Assembly (NCBI GenBank): GCA_039621445.1 | Contig: CP154956.1 | Span: 79,914,474-79,978,473 of the forward strand | Source: Euglena gracilis | Taxonomy: Eukaryota; Euglenida; Euglenophyceae; Euglenales | Length of the DNA: 64,000 bases | Direction of reading: 5' to 3' | In this document: positions 19,341 to 30,948 of the stretch, piece by piece | Numbering within the stretch: the stretch's first letter is position 1 | How the letters are laid out: every line of letters starts with the position of its first letter | The notes under the pieces: generated by a model | Databases searched by the model: none | The model's input: the letters and a program-made list of their open reading frames with translations, nothing else | What the model was told of the DNA's origin: nothing | Position numbers and translations under genes: made by a program

Positions 19341-20515
19341 TCCCGGATGGGAAGTGCCCGCTAGAAAGTTGAAATTGTCCAAACTGCATTGTTTTTGAGG
19401 TTTAACCTTTTGCACTTTGGGGACGCCTCCCTCATTCCTCCTGCTTTGCGTGAAGCTGTGCAATATCATTATTCCCAAGGTCCAAGGGTCCCGCACTTTG
19501 CATTTTTGGGACATTGAATTCTGTCACTCTGCTTTTGTGGCCACGTTTTGGCAATCAAACACGCAAAATTTGTCGGCTTTTCTTTTTTGCAAGTGTGGAT
19601 GCTTTATCTGGTTTCTGACCATTTTTTTGTAGGCTTTTTTATCCAAGATGCGCAGAAGAACTGTGTTTTCCTTGGCGTTGTGGTGCTTTTTTTTGTGCCG
19701 ACCATTATATATATATATATATTTTTTTTTGTGCCGAGTCCTTGTTGTGGGTTCAAAACGGGGAAAAGTACCCTTCAGCAGGGGTTTTTTAGTCGTGGAC
19801 CCCGGGGGGGGGTAGGGTGGGTGGGTCCGGCCGTGGGGTCCCCCGGAGGGGTGGCATACACTTTTCGGAGGCGAAGGTGCCCAAAATTTTTGAAAATGCT
19901 ATTTTTAGCACTTTTCGCGATTTTTCAGCTTTTTTTGTGGGTCCTCCGCGACCCCCCCCCAGGGGGGTGGGTGGGTGGGGGACCCCCCCTCCCCCCAGTC
20001 AAAAAAACAACCCAGATTTGGAGGCGGATGATCCGCATCGCACAATACTGGAGCCCAGGTACACGGGGGGGCTGTTCACTTCCGAACTGAACTGGGTACG
20101 TTGACTTCCCGGTGTGGGGGGAGGAGGGGATCCGGCGCCAAAGGCGCCAAAGTTTCTTGAAAAGTACTTTAATCGGTCGTTCCGATTTTCAGTTGTTTTT
20201 TTCCGGAAGTGAACAAGTACAGACAGGTGCACGGGGGGGGGGGTCTCAGGACCCCCTGTTCACTTCCGAAGTGAATTGAACAAGGGGACGGGAGTTGGGG
20301 GTCAAACGGAGATGATTCGGAAACTAGAAATCACTTTGGTCCCCCCCCATGGTGAAGTTCGTCGTTTGAAACCTATCAACCTCAAAGCGACCATTTTTTT
20401 TAAAAAAATACACCCATCCAAATTTCAACCAACCATCAAAGCAGTGAAGTTCACCGGCCAAGGCCCCCTGATGAATGTTCCAGGGCTGGAAAGAAGTTTA
20501 TAGATGAAGTTACCT
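19341..20515. repeat. unassigned sequence, family S and M repeats
   Basis: 19360-19690 is ordinary sequence with no recognised frame. 19780-19990 (TTTTTTAGTCGTGGACCCC...TTTTCGCGATTTT...GTGGGTCC) recurs at 60215-60300. 20060-20480 repeats GTTCACTTCCGAA and GTGAAGTTC units between G/C tracts. No gene. Confidence 0.4.
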
Positions 20516-20735
20516 TCGGGTTGGTACACCCCTCCCCCCCCCCTCTCCGAGGGCCTCGCCACGCCATTTACCCCCCTCCCCCCCTAGCCCCCGTCGCCAC
20601 GCCACCGGTGATTTTCATGATTTTTTTGAAGGAGGGTTGAATGGCGGGCGAGGCGGACGGCGACCAGGGAGGGGAGGGGTGTACCATGGTTTCCAACAAA
20701 ATCCCCCCCCCCCTATCCCGCCCACCAACCCCCTC
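20516..20735. repeat. family J repeat
   Basis: GGGCCTCGCCACGCCATTTACCCCC and GCGACCAGGGAGGGGAGG blocks surround TGATTTTTTTGAAGGA. Same family as 2918-3255 and 9495-9785. Confidence 0.5.
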
Positions 20736-21130
20736 AGCCTCACATCAACTTCAACATCTGTTCAACATTTGTTCAACATCTGTTCAACTTCAATCCTTTC
20801 CTCTCCATGGAAACAAACACAAACAAGGTTCCAATTCAACTGAATGTGCCCGAAGGACTGCTTTGAGCATCACTGGCCCAAAAATTTCGCAGAAAAGTTT
20901 GGTGTAACCTGAAGGGGGATTCTCATCACATGGAAAGGGATCGTGCCATGTGCTGTCCCGGCAGTTGCGCTGTTCCAATTTGAAAAGCAGGATTTATGCA
21001 TTGCCGGCACAGCAGAAACAACGCGGCCGTGAACGTTGCCAATGCATCTACAACTAGTTGTTGCTGCATTACCTCCACTTTGGTAAATCCCCTCTGATCT
21101 TTCAAACAACGTATACAGGTAATTTGGTGG
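20736..21130 (-). CDS. hypothetical coding fragment
   Basis: The minus strand has an open frame reading EVMQQQLVVDALATFTAALF and a second, overlapping frame 20790-20978. Composition is protein-like but no family is recognised and the correct frame is uncertain. Flanked by repeats on both sides. Confidence 0.22.
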
Positions 21131-21732
21131 GACCTCAAATACCGGGGGGGGGGATTGGAGGCCGAAAACATTGATTGGGAAAAAATTGGCGTACAGAAAT
21201 CCTGCCAATTTTTCCGGACCTTTTTTGAAAATCCTGCCTCAAAAATTTCAAAATCACCCTTTTTCCAATCATCTTGCAAACAAAACCTGCCAAGTTTTTC
21301 CAGGCAGTTTTCAGGTTTGACACCAATTTTTTCGGCTTCCAATTTTGTCGGTTCTAATTTTATCTAGCTTCAATTCCCCCCCAGTGGCGAATTTTTCTTC
21401 CAGCAAGTGTTCTCTCCAACCGGGATGGTGTGTTTCTTTCTCAGGTCTGGCATTTTATTGTGAGACAAGTGACAATTCCTTTTAAGAAAATTGCAGCCAC
21501 GTTTTGAGACAATGGAAAGAATTTTGAGATGGGTGGCAAGTCATTTCGAGACCAATGGCAGTTTACGGCGAGACAGGTGGCAATTCATCGTGAGACAGCA
21601 GTTATTTTTGCAACTGGCTGTAATTAGACTTGCACATAAATGACAGCCGAAAAGACGAGCATTGCAATTTTTGAATTATTTATGATTTACAAATTACACA
21701 CCTGCAATTTACAGTAACTGACAGTAATTTTT
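21131..21732. repeat. degenerate short-phrase arrays
   Basis: 21175-21370 repeats AAAATCCTGCCAATTTTTCC-like units. 21460-21600 repeats GAGACAAGTGGCAATTC-like units. Units are 20-35 bases with frequent substitutions. No gene. Confidence 0.45.
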
Positions 21733-23065
21733 GAAATGATGACAGCTCCCCCCCATACCCCCCATACCCCTTTTCGTCGATTTTTTCGATATTTATTTGA
21801 CCCGTTTTTGACCCAAAATCCATGGCTTTCGGACCAAAAACGGGGGTCAATTTTTTTTTCCCGAAACGATGTTTTTTCCCCTCGCAGCCCCGAAAAACCT
21901 TTTTTAAGCCTTAGGTGCGCGTTTTTCGGCCCCCCCCCCCCACGGCGCAACGTTTTGGGCCCGATTTTCTGGATCTGGGAGGCCAAAAAGCTTCGTTTCG
22001 GATAAATTTCGAAATTTTCCGCTTTTTTGACCCGTTGTTGACCCAAACCCCATGGGTTTCGGGCCAAAAGCGGGGTGCTGGGGGGTCGAAAAGCACTCAT
22101 TTTGGGCTCAAAAACAGTTTTTCCGGGTCCGGGAGGCCAAAAAATGTCGTTTCGGGCAATTTAATTTTTTTCGATTTTTTCAACTTTTTCAACCCACAGA
22201 TGGCCTAAAACGGCCGAATCAAAACAAGCCAAAACTGTCAAAATGGCCAAAATTTGGCCGAAAAATGGCCATAATTTGGGCTAGGCAGGGAGTTGTGTGG
22301 AAATCAAAATACCGTCAGATAGGGCATTTTAAGGGCTTCAAACTAGGTCGCCGGACATTTCTTTTGATTCCCCTCCATTTTTGAAACATTTTATTGGGAA
22401 AATATTTTTTTACCCAAAAAAAAAAGGCCAAACCGGTCAAGTCGCAAGCCTGCCGCGCGGTTTTTGGGCCGTAAATCAGCCATATTTCAGGCTAGGTGGG
22501 GAGTTGCGGGGAAACCAAAAATACCATTAGATAGGGCATTGCAAGGGCTTCAAACTGGGTCTCCGAACATTTCCTTTGAATTTGCTTCATTTCCGAGATA
22601 TTTTGGAAGCAACAATTTTTTGGCCCCCAAAACAGCCCAAAATGGCCCCAGAAGTAGGCCAAAATTTGGCCGATAAATGGCTGTAACTCGGGCTACACGA
22701 AGAGTTGGGAGGAAAGCAAAGCATAGGGCATTCCAAGGGCTTCATTCTTGCTCTCCGGACATCTTCTTCACTTTTGCTTCATTGTCGAGATATTTTGGGG
22801 AAATCGATTTTTTGAGCAAAAAAGGCCCCCCAAAAAAACACCCCAAAATGACCGCTTTGGGCGGCTAAAGCGCGCCGGAACAGGCCAGGCGTGTCGGCGG
22901 CCAAAACGGCGAACGGGGGGGGGGGGGCGATAGAGGGCCTCCAGGGGTACATTTGGTCAGTGGGACACTTCCGGAGATAATGTACGTTTTCTCGAGATAT
23001 TTTTGAAAAATCGATTTTTTGACCGATTTTTGGACCCCTGTAAGGTTGCTCAATTAATCGACATC
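21733..23065. repeat. large dispersed repeat Y, copy 1
   Basis: The block begins near CCCCCATACCCCCCATACCCC and ends near CGATTTTTTGACCGATTTTT. Its first half repeats TTTTTGACCC...CCATGG...TTTCGG(G/A)CCAAAA units. Its second half has three copies of a roughly 200-base unit with GATAGGGCATT...AAGGGCTTCA...GGACAT. An inverted copy is at 28800-30012 and a third partial one at 36850-37320. The GATAGGGCATTTTGAGGGCTTC core also occurs inside both 1.7-kb transposons. Confidence 0.6.
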
Positions 23066-23759
23066 GACAGGGCCGAACAATTTTTGCCGAGAAATCGGGG
23101 GGGGGGGGGTACGAACGATTAATGCCCCTTCAGTTTTCCTATCATTATGACATCATGATGATCTGATGATGATCATGATGATCTGGGACCAAAATCTAAC
23201 CTTAATGCTTGGGGTGGAAGGGAACTTCTCAGGCCATGTTGGCTTCCATCATGATTTTTTTTGGTTTTTTGATGTGGTGCATAATTTGTGAAAATTGAAA
23301 AAACCTCGACCTCCTGTCTGCAGAGTTTGCTGGTTGAAAAAGAGAGAAAAAGCACCAAAATATAGAAAAAGTGAACACTGCCAGATAATCGAATTAACAC
23401 TGCTCCCCCCCCATCTAGGCAATTACTTAAGCAATGACCGACCCCCCCCCCCCGGGTGGGTGACTGGTTTTTTCAGAGTGACTGACTGATTTTTGGCCCG
23501 GACCCCCTCCCTCCCCCCCCCGGGGGGGGGTCGGCTAGGAGTGGGCAAAAGTGGCTTGAGTGACCCTGGCGCCGGAAATTTTTTTTGGCCTAAAGTGACT
23601 GGAAAGTGGCCGTTTTTCTGAGTGGCCGACCCCCCCCCCCCTTGGGGGGGTAGTGACTGGCTGGTTTTTTGAAAATGAGTGACTGACTGGTTTTTTAAAA
23701 AGTGGAGTGACCCCCCCGGGGTCGGTAAAAAATTGCATGCCCCCATCTTCCCACCGACC
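23066..23759. repeat. ATGATGATC array and GTGACTGACTGG hairpins
   Basis: 23140-23190 is a CATGATGATCTGATG microsatellite-like stretch; 23200-23400 is ordinary sequence. 23430-23730 repeats GTGACTGACTGGTTTTTT between C/G tracts. No gene. Confidence 0.4.
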
Positions 23760-23767
23760 TGCCTCCT

Positions 23768-24001
23768 ATGACCTACAATATGAGGGGGCGACAATATGGT
23801 GCTGCAAAGGGAAAAGTGAAGGCCCTGCCAAAAAACCCCTCCATCAGCCAGTGCCCTGGGACAATATGGGGGAAATCCTTGCCATTTGAAAGCACAGGTT
23901 GGACAATGGTCCACCCATTCCAGGAGAGTGTAGCCCTGTATGTGTCTTCTCATGAAATACCAAAGGTGGTGGTAACTTTTCACAAAAACAGTGTTTCTTA
24001 A
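23768..24001 (+). CDS. hypothetical protein fragment
   Basis: A 77-codon frame from ATG 23768 to TAA 24001 has protein-like composition (SISQCPGTIWGKSLPFES, YVSSHEIPKVVVTFHKNS). It starts just after a C-tract hairpin, so the N-terminus may be lost. No family recognised. Confidence 0.3.
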   Translation: MTYNMRGRQYGAAKGKVKALPKNPSISQCPGTIWGKSLPFESTGWTMVHPFQESVALYVSSHEIPKVVVTFHKNSVS

Positions 24002-24518
24002 ATGGTTGTTTTGTGTGGGCTCTGTTTATGTTGTTGATTTCATGCAAAAAAGAGTCCAACGGCGGTCAGTTTCTTTCAAAACTGCCTTTCAATTTTTCCC
24101 GATTATTTGATTGATCGACCCCCTAGCCGATTGAGCGATTAATCAGCAACCCCCGAACGATTAATCGATTAATCGATTAATCGAAAGCAATTTTAACCCC
24201 TCCGAAATGGAAGAGTCAAACAAGGGGGGGGGAATCCTACCCAGTTTGGACCCCTTCGCAGGCGAATAGCTCGGGCCTGGCAGGGAGTTGGGGGTCAAAC
24301 GGAGGTGATTCGGAAACTAGAAATCCAGTTGCTCACGGCTGAAAAATAAATTCCGGGAACCTGGCCGGGGTCATGGTGATAGTCCGCGGTTTTCATGGTC
24401 TACCCAGAGGGGAGGGCAGGCCGCTTCCCGAGGTGGCCTGAACCCGGGGGGGGGGGGGGCAAGGGGGGGGGCGAGGGGTAAGCTTCACTCTTACCCACAA
24501 AGGGAGAAGAGCTCAGCA
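24002..24518. repeat. CGATTAATCG palindromes and G/C tracts
   Basis: 24090-24185 contains repeated GATTAATCGATTAATCG palindromes. 24262-24330 carries the CTCGGGCCTGGCAGGGAGTTG unit of repeat Y. 24365-24460 is mirrored at 28585-28680 (GGTCATGGTGATA-TCCGCGGTTTTCA). No gene. Confidence 0.45.
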
Positions 24519-25111
24519 ACCCCCCCTTATTTGAGCATTTGGGGGTCTTTTGGCCCATGGGTGCGCTCGAATAATGGGGGGTAATGCCCAGGCTCCTTCA
24601 GACCCCCAATTAGAAATAAGAGGGGGGTGCGCGGCCCAAAAAGCAACCTTTTGATCAAAAATGGCCGAAAATGACCACGTTTTGGACCCGAAAAACACCG
24701 ATTTCAGGCCGCGCAGTGCGTGGCGTGCGGCCGCCCTCGGACCCCCCTCCCACCCTCCCTCCTCGCGGCTGCCCGCGCGGCCGCTCCCCCCCCCCATTGT
24801 CCCCCCCCCCCAAATTTGCCATTTTATGTCCGAAAATGTTCATTTTTGGCCATTTTTGGGCCTCAAAAAAGTCGCGATTTTTTGTGAAGTTTTTTTTTCT
24901 TGGGGAAGCTAAGCTCATAGGGGGGGTTGATGGGGGGGAGCGTCCGTGCGGGGGAGGGGGGGGGCCCCCCGCCCCCCCCCCCCCGAACGGCAAACCCAGC
25001 CCCCAAGGACCCCACCCCCTGATTTTTGACGTCTGCCAGATTGGACAATTTTTTTGTGTGCAGTTGGATTGGTCCCGGAGGCCAATTAGCCAATTTAGGG
25101 GGGGGTGAGGG
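24519..25111. mobile_element. family B/D composite hairpin element
   Basis: The right end is GGGGGTGAGGG (to 25111), the family B terminus; CA lies just outside both proposed ends. The left part carries the TTATTTGAGCATTTGGGGG motif of family D and GGCTCCTTCAGACCCCCAATTAG of family B. The right end abuts the minus-strand open frame at 25112-25491. Confidence 0.45.
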
Positions 25112-25491
25112 CACCTTGGTGATTCACCGAGAATTGCACATCTGATATGTTTTACCAAATTCATGGCAAAAAAAAACAACACCAAAATGCTGTTCATTCG
25201 ATCTTTGAGTCTTGAAATCAGCCCAAACATGGACTCTATTTTGCCAAACAGCATCTCATGCAATCCTCTGTCACCTTTGTGTTGTTTTACTTTGTTGTTG
25301 AAATGTGTTGTGCTCCTCAAGGGGTCAAGCACCCATCCAGCACTGTTTTTGTCCAACAACCGGATTTCAGGCAAGCGACAGGAGGAGATTTTCGTTTCAA
25401 ACCAGGGCTCTTCTTTTTGGACAATTGACCAAGTGCGCTGATTTTTTTGTGTTATATTTTTCTTTAATTCAATTTTTTTAATAAATTTCAA
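25112..25491 (-). CDS. hypothetical protein fragment, truncated by repeat
   Basis: About 125 codons on the minus strand with mixed composition, including RTWSIVQKEEPWFETK, RLPEIRLLDKNSAGWVLDPL and KGDRGLHEMLFGKIESMFGL. The frame then runs into the family B element, so the C-terminus is lost or the element is intronic. Upstream is an AT-rich region. One of the more convincing unknown coding pieces here; no family recognised. Confidence 0.4.
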
Positions 25492-26615
25492 TAAATTCAG
25501 TGAAATTTATTTTTTTTAATTTTATTAAATCAACCCAAAGTTCCCACCCAAGGTGCGGAAGAAGCACCTAAACACACAGGGGGTGTATCCACCGTGACTC
25601 CCACCCCCCTGTTACCCCCCCCCCCCGTGACTCGACCTAAGACCCCTTTCGGCAATTTTTTTTTTCAGGAAAAATCCTGGCTGGTAATGCTTTAATGAAA
25701 ATTTCTGGAAGATTCCTGATTTTCAGGAATTTTCAAATTTGGTGTTGGTGTCTCCTGATTTTCGTGTCAACATCCAAAATTCAGGTGTGGGTATTCCAAA
25801 TTTATGGAAAACTGTTCCGAAAACTTGGGTTCGGTGATTCCCGGTTTGGCCACCAATAATGTAAATGTGATGTTCTCGCCGTGGCCCCCGTGACCCAACC
25901 ACCCCCATCATCAAGAGCCCTGCAATAAGCTTGCGACTCATAGCTTTCAGAAGCCCACATCCTCCTCATCATTGCCCAATCCTCAAAAAACTGTTGAAAG
26001 TTACACGAGGCAAGATTTCAAACTGCTTTTGTTCGTGTTATCAACCTCTCTTTACCTGCACATCCACAACAAGTATCTGCGAGCCTTCTCATCTTGGTCA
26101 AAAATGGTATACTATTTTTGTTGTTTTGCCTCGTTGATCTGATTGGTATGTATAGTCATCTACACAACAACGTCAATGTTTGATGCAAGCTTTGACAGCA
26201 TCCCAAGTTCATCTTGCGCAAGACCCACAAGAGCTCTTTGAGGTTTGTATTCTGAACATTTGTGATTCTTTTTTGTCTAGAACCATCTTTTTCCCATTTT
26301 ATTTTTTAATTCCATTTTTTGGGTTTTCAAATTAGTTAAAGAATTGCCAGATGGTATTTATCACCTAGGGAGGGAACGATGAGAAGAGGTGTCCCACTCC
26401 AGGTGACAGGTAAGGCGACAGAATGACATTTGGATCACAGATTTGACAAGGACAATGGGATTTGGGCCATTTTCCGCCATAGTGGGCTGGCCTGTTTTTT
26501 TTGAATTTTTTTGTTTTTTTTTAAGAAAAATCATCAATTTTTTTTGAAAATGAAAAAGAAACGCCCACGAGGTTTTGCACAGAAAATTTTTTGAATGTAT
26601 ATTTTTTTATATCAG
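25492..26615. other. AT-rich region, short-phrase repeat and unassigned sequence
   Basis: 25492-25550 is A/T-rich. 25580-25640 is a GTGACTC C-tract hairpin. 25690-25850 repeats TTCCTGATTTTC-AGGAATTTT-like phrases. 25860-26600 is ordinary sequence; a plus frame near 26160-26240 (QALTASQVHLAQDPQELFE) followed by GGTTTGT could be an exon end, but this is weak. Confidence 0.25.
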
Positions 26616-27600
26616 AAAAGGGGGGACGCCAGTTCTGTCGTGAACCTGGCGTCCCAGACGCCGGTTCTGTCCGACAGAATTGTCCGGGTTCTATTTGGAC
26701 AGAACCGGCGTCTGGGACGCTGGGTTCACAACAGAACCGGCACCCCCCCCCCCCGTTTAATGCAGCATTATTTTTAAAGATGACAGAACGGCGTTCCCAA
26801 CCTTCGGTCAAAGGACCAATCTCCGACTACAATGCTACGCTATTTTGGATTTCGCCAAATTCCGACGATCACAAGCGCATCTCTGGCTGTGTCAATCGCT
26901 CAGGTACAAACTCACCCCTCAATTGAAAGCTCTTTTCATCAGACGACCAGTGATCACCAAATTCAGCCACGCTGCACAGTACTCTTGTTTCCTGTCATTG
27001 GGAAATCCTAATTTCAAATTCTTGTACCCCGTTGGACTCCTCAGGTCGTCAATTTGAAGAGAAAACTCGTTTTTGTATGGTTCAGTATGCTTCTTAAACC
27101 AAATGGCACCAAAAATCACCACAAATTTCAACTCTGATTCTGGCCGATCTGACGATTGCGAGTGTATCTCTGTTTGCGTGCAACGTTGGGGTTACCGAGT
27201 TACCCCTCGTTTAAAAGCTCTTTTCAACAGACGGCCAGTGGTGGGCATTAGATTTTTCCACGCTTAATGGTGCTCTTATTCTAAAACAGCACCAATTTTC
27301 ACCAAAATCAGATATCCACCCCAGTGGTCAGATGGCCAGATGGCAAACTGCATTCTACTACGACATGGTTAAAACGGTCATATCAGGACCTCAGCAACCA
27401 ATTTGGGCCATTTTTGTTCACTTTTGATGACATTTTTATTGATGACAGAACCGGCCGGCGTTAAGGATGCCGGGTTTTGGACAGAACCGGCGTCCCCCAC
27501 CCCTTTCTCACGGACAGAACCGGCGTTCAAAAACCAGTGGGGGGAACGCCGGTTCTGTCGGAACCCGGTGTCTCAAACGCCGGTTTAAACTCCAAAAGAA
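26616..27600. repeat. family I GCCGGTTCTGTC hairpins and AA-family unit
   Basis: 26628-26755 and 27440-27590 hold multiple inverted GACAGAACCGGCGTC / GACGCCGGTTCTGTC units. Between them, 26905-26975 and 27195-27265 share ACCCCTC-TT-AAAGCTCTTTTCA-CAGACG-CCAGTG; a third relative is at 34975-35033 (CACCAAATTCAGCCACGC). Diverged remnants of an unknown repeat. Confidence 0.45.
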
Positions 27601-28799
27601 CGTCCCATTATTTTTGTAACTCCCATTGCTTTCGCTGAAACGCTATCTTGGCATTATTTTTTATATTCCCGGCATCTTTTTTTTGGGGACGTATTCCGGA
27701 GGAGAGTTGGAGGTGACTCTATTCCCCGGGGCAGGGGTCCAGCCAGCAAGTACTGCTTTCCAGCCACAGCTCCGAGCTGTGTTACAGACTCCGCAGGGGT
27801 CCACTGGTATAAAGTTTCACAACCTGGCGAATCTTTTTTTTTAAAACACCGCTGTCAAAACAGCCAAAAATGACTTTTGAGGATTTTTTTGCCTCAAGCT
27901 TTTGGCATTGGGGTGGGACAGCCAGCAAAGAAAGTGCTTCAGAAGTTGTGCATCCCCCCAATTATTTCAGGTGTGCCAACCTCCACCTGTTGACCATGAT
28001 GGTTTCTTGGAATGGCTGCATTCACAAAGCAACGCAAGGATGTCCACCAAAATGGTGATTGGCACCGGTCGGTGCACGTTTGGATATATGACACTTTGAA
28101 TGGAACCGTGCTGATACAGAAGAGGTTTGTAGACCAGCCTTCGTTGTGTTGTTGGTTGGTTGAGGACCAGAGTTTTTTTTCTCCAAGCCGCATATCCGGG
28201 GGTTGTCCAGCCAGCCAGCATTTTTTTTCCAGCCAGCAACTCCCAGCCAGGCTGCAACCCCCCCCCCCCCGGGTGTAAAACAAAGGTTGGACCAGCAGGC
28301 GAAGCCGAGCTGGATTGAAAAATCTTTCGTGCGAAGTGCCAATTTTTTTTGAAAATAGGTCAAAATTTTCCAAAATGGCATTTTTGGGTGGTTTTTGGGT
28401 TTTCACCCCCAATTGTGGTTGAATAAACCCCCAACCACCTATAACCCCGGGGGGGGGGGGGGGTGATAACATACGGTTTGGTGGTGGGCCCGGAGGGGGG
28501 GTGTATGTTTGTTGTTGTATTGGGGGGGGGTCGCTGAGCTCTTTCTGGGTAAGGGCGAAGCGTACCACTGAGGAAAAAGGGGTCAAACCCCCCGTCCCCC
28601 CAGCTCTAGGCAGACCGTGAAAACCGCGGATTATCACCATGACCCCGGCCCGGTTCCTGGAGTTTTTTTTTCAGCCGCGAGCGATTGTGTTTCCGAATCA
28701 CCTCCGTTTCACCCCAGCTCCCAGCCAGGCCCAAACTATTCACCCGCGAACGGGTCCAAACTGGGTAGGATTTGGCCCGCCCGCCCCCCCCCTTCCGAC
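27601..28799. other. unassigned sequence with CCAGCCAGC repeats and possible exon near 27.98 kb
   Basis: 27730-27800 and 28195-28270 carry GGGGTCCAGCCAGC / TTCCAGCCAGCA repeats beside G/C tracts (family G; also 41325-41370, 41690-41760, 45805-45860). At 27960-28150, after TTATTTCAG, a frame reads DHDGFLEWLHSQSNARMST and, after a shift, HVWIYDTLNGTVLIQKRFVD. This is a weak exon candidate of no known family. Confidence 0.25.
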
Positions 28800-30012
28800 T
28801 CTGCCATTTCGCCAGGGTCCAAAAATGGGTGGATAAATCATTTTTTCAAAAATATCTCGAGAAAACTCACATTATTTCTGGAAATGTCGGTCTGATGCAA
28901 TGTTCCCCTGGAGGTCCTCTATCGCCCCCCCCCCCCCGTTCGCCGTTTTGGCCGCCGACACGCCTTGCCCGTGTTCCGGCGCGCTTTAGCCGCCCAAACC
29001 GGTCATTTTGGGGCATTTTCTGGGCCGTTTTTGGCTCAAAAAATCGATTTCCCCAAAATATCTCGACAATGAAGCAAAATTAAAGAAGATGTTCGGAGAG
29101 CAAGAATGCAGGCCTTGGAATGCCCTATCCAACCATGCTTTATTTTCCTCCCAACTCTTCGTGTAGCCCGAGTTACAGCCATTTTTCACCAATTTAGGCC
29201 CATTTCTGGGGCGATTTTGGGCTGTTTTGGGGGTCAAAAAATTGATGTTTCCAAAATATCTCGGAAATGAAGCAAAATCGAAGGAAATGTCCGGAGACCT
29301 AGTTTGAAGCCCTTTAAAATGCCCTAAACCCCCCTCCCCTAATAGTTCTGCGGGGCCAGTAGAGCTGCGGGCCCAAATAGAGCTGCACCCCCCACCGAAT
29401 GAAGCGAACGTCCAATAGTGCTGCACCCCCCAAAACCAAAGGAAATTCAATGAAACACCTACAGGTAGGGTCCAAATAGTGCTGCACCCCCCCACAGCTG
29501 GAGGGGGCTTCCCAATAATGCTGCGGTGCAATATTTTTTGGGGAGGGGGGTTTATATGACGGTATTTTGATTTCCACGCAACTCCCTGCCCACCCCGAGT
29601 TACGGCCATTTTTCGGCCAAATTTTGGCCATTTTGACAGTTTTGGTTTGTTTTGATTCGGCCGTTTTAGGCCATTTGTGGGTTGAAAAGGGTGAAAAAAA
29701 ATCAAAAAAGTAAAAAAAATTGCCCAAAACGATGTTATTTGGCCTCCCGGACCCGGAAAAACTGTTTTTTGAGCTCAAAATGAGTGCTTTTCGACCCCCC
29801 AGCACCCCTTTTTTGGCCCGAAACCCATGGAGTTTGGGTCAAAAACGGGTCAAAAAAGTCAAACGAAATCGAAATTTTTTTTCGTCCAAAACGATTTTTT
29901 TTTGCCTCCCGGACCCAGAAAAACTGTTTTTGAGCATGGATTTTGGGTTAAAAACGGGTCAAATCAATCCAAATGTCCAAAAAAAGGGGTATAGGGGGTA
30001 TGGGGGTGTCGC
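28800..30012. repeat. large dispersed repeat Y, copy 2 (inverted)
   Basis: Mirror image of 21733-23065 in the same internal order, including GAAATGTCCGGAGACCTAGT and CAAAATGAGTGCTTTTCGACC. It is interrupted at 29327-29552 by a TA-flanked hairpin element that copy 1 lacks. Confidence 0.6.
29327..29552. mobile_element. TA-flanked hairpin MITE (family H) with empty-site evidence
   Basis: Left end AACCCCCCTCCCC and right end GGGGAGGGGGGTT are perfect 13-base inverted repeats, with TA at 29325-29326 and 29553-29554. Repeat Y copy 1 shows the uninterrupted sequence (reverse strand of about 22300-22340): removing the element and one TA restores ATGCCCTAT-TGACGG with one mismatch. The interior has three or more ATAGTGCTGCACCCCCC units. 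The related 52015-52436 element shares GGGTCCAAATAGT and the A-C-tract ends. Non-coding. Confidence 0.82.
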
Positions 30013-30940
30013 TAAGCTCTTCACATTTCAAAAATTACTGTAAAATCACCGAAAGTTTCCGTAAATTGCAGGTGTGTAATTTGTAAATTATAAATTACGC
30101 GAAGTTTGCAATTCTAGTCTTTTCGGCCTTCAAACCTGGTTATAGGCGGGTAGGGGTTATGCCATCACAGGTGGATTTGGACTTTTTTGCTTTTTTTTTT
30201 AGGTGCCGTGGCATGTAAAATTATGTTTCTAAACACAAATTTTGACCAATTTTTTTCATATCAAAAATGACTGATCCAAACTTGTGGTATGGCTCCACAT
30301 TTTCTGGACCATTGTGGTTGTGCCCATGGGCTCAAAACGAAAGTGAAGGAATGATGATGAATATCGCAAAAAAACGTGGAAGATGTGTGGAAACAATAAA
30401 CCCAATTGTGCATAAAATATCAGAAAGATAATATGAATATAAATGAAAAAAATGTAGCCCGGAGAGTAAATGGTGGCTCCCAAAAAAGACGCATTAGAGC
30501 CTATTTGTGCCATCAATTTTTGTGGACAAAGAAATATGAAATCTGATATGAATTTTTAGGGGGGTGAATGCAAGCAATGTTCCTAAGTTTTACAACCCTC
30601 ACCCCCTCTCAAATTGTCCCCCCCTCCAAAGTGCCAAAATTTTCGACAAATTTTGGTTCAACCCCCTCAAAGGAGCCATTTTCTTTCGGTGCCAAAGGAG
30701 CTGAGCCAAAATTTACCCCCCCCCCCCAAGTGTCTGCCGCCCCAGAGTGGCCATTTTTGGGTCCAACGGTGTGTGGATGGTGGCCTTTTTGTGGGGAGGG
30801 TGTGGGCCAGTGACATTCTAACATCTTCTTCCAAAAAAAAACAGTCATTTGTGGGCTTTGGTTGCGTGAATTCACTTCCTACCTCCGTCCCCTGGTCGGA
30901 GGTTGGAGGTTGGGGGGCGTGTGCGACCTGACACCTCGGG
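30013..30940. other. unassigned sequence; no gene
   Basis: 30013-30540 is ordinary A/T-leaning sequence with short frames only. 30590-30850 has CCCCCTC tracts and AAGTG-GCCATTTTTGG phrases. 30903-30945 has GACACCTCGGGCT, a partial duplicate of the inverted-repeat arm that starts at 30949. Confidence 0.25.
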
Positions 30941-30948
30941 CTACGCAC

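Noticed and set aside
24655-25111. Continuation of the 278-codon minus-strand frame into the G/C-rich region
   Set aside because: That part lies inside the family B/D element and encodes Gly/Pro/Arg low complexity; only 25112-25491 looks coding.
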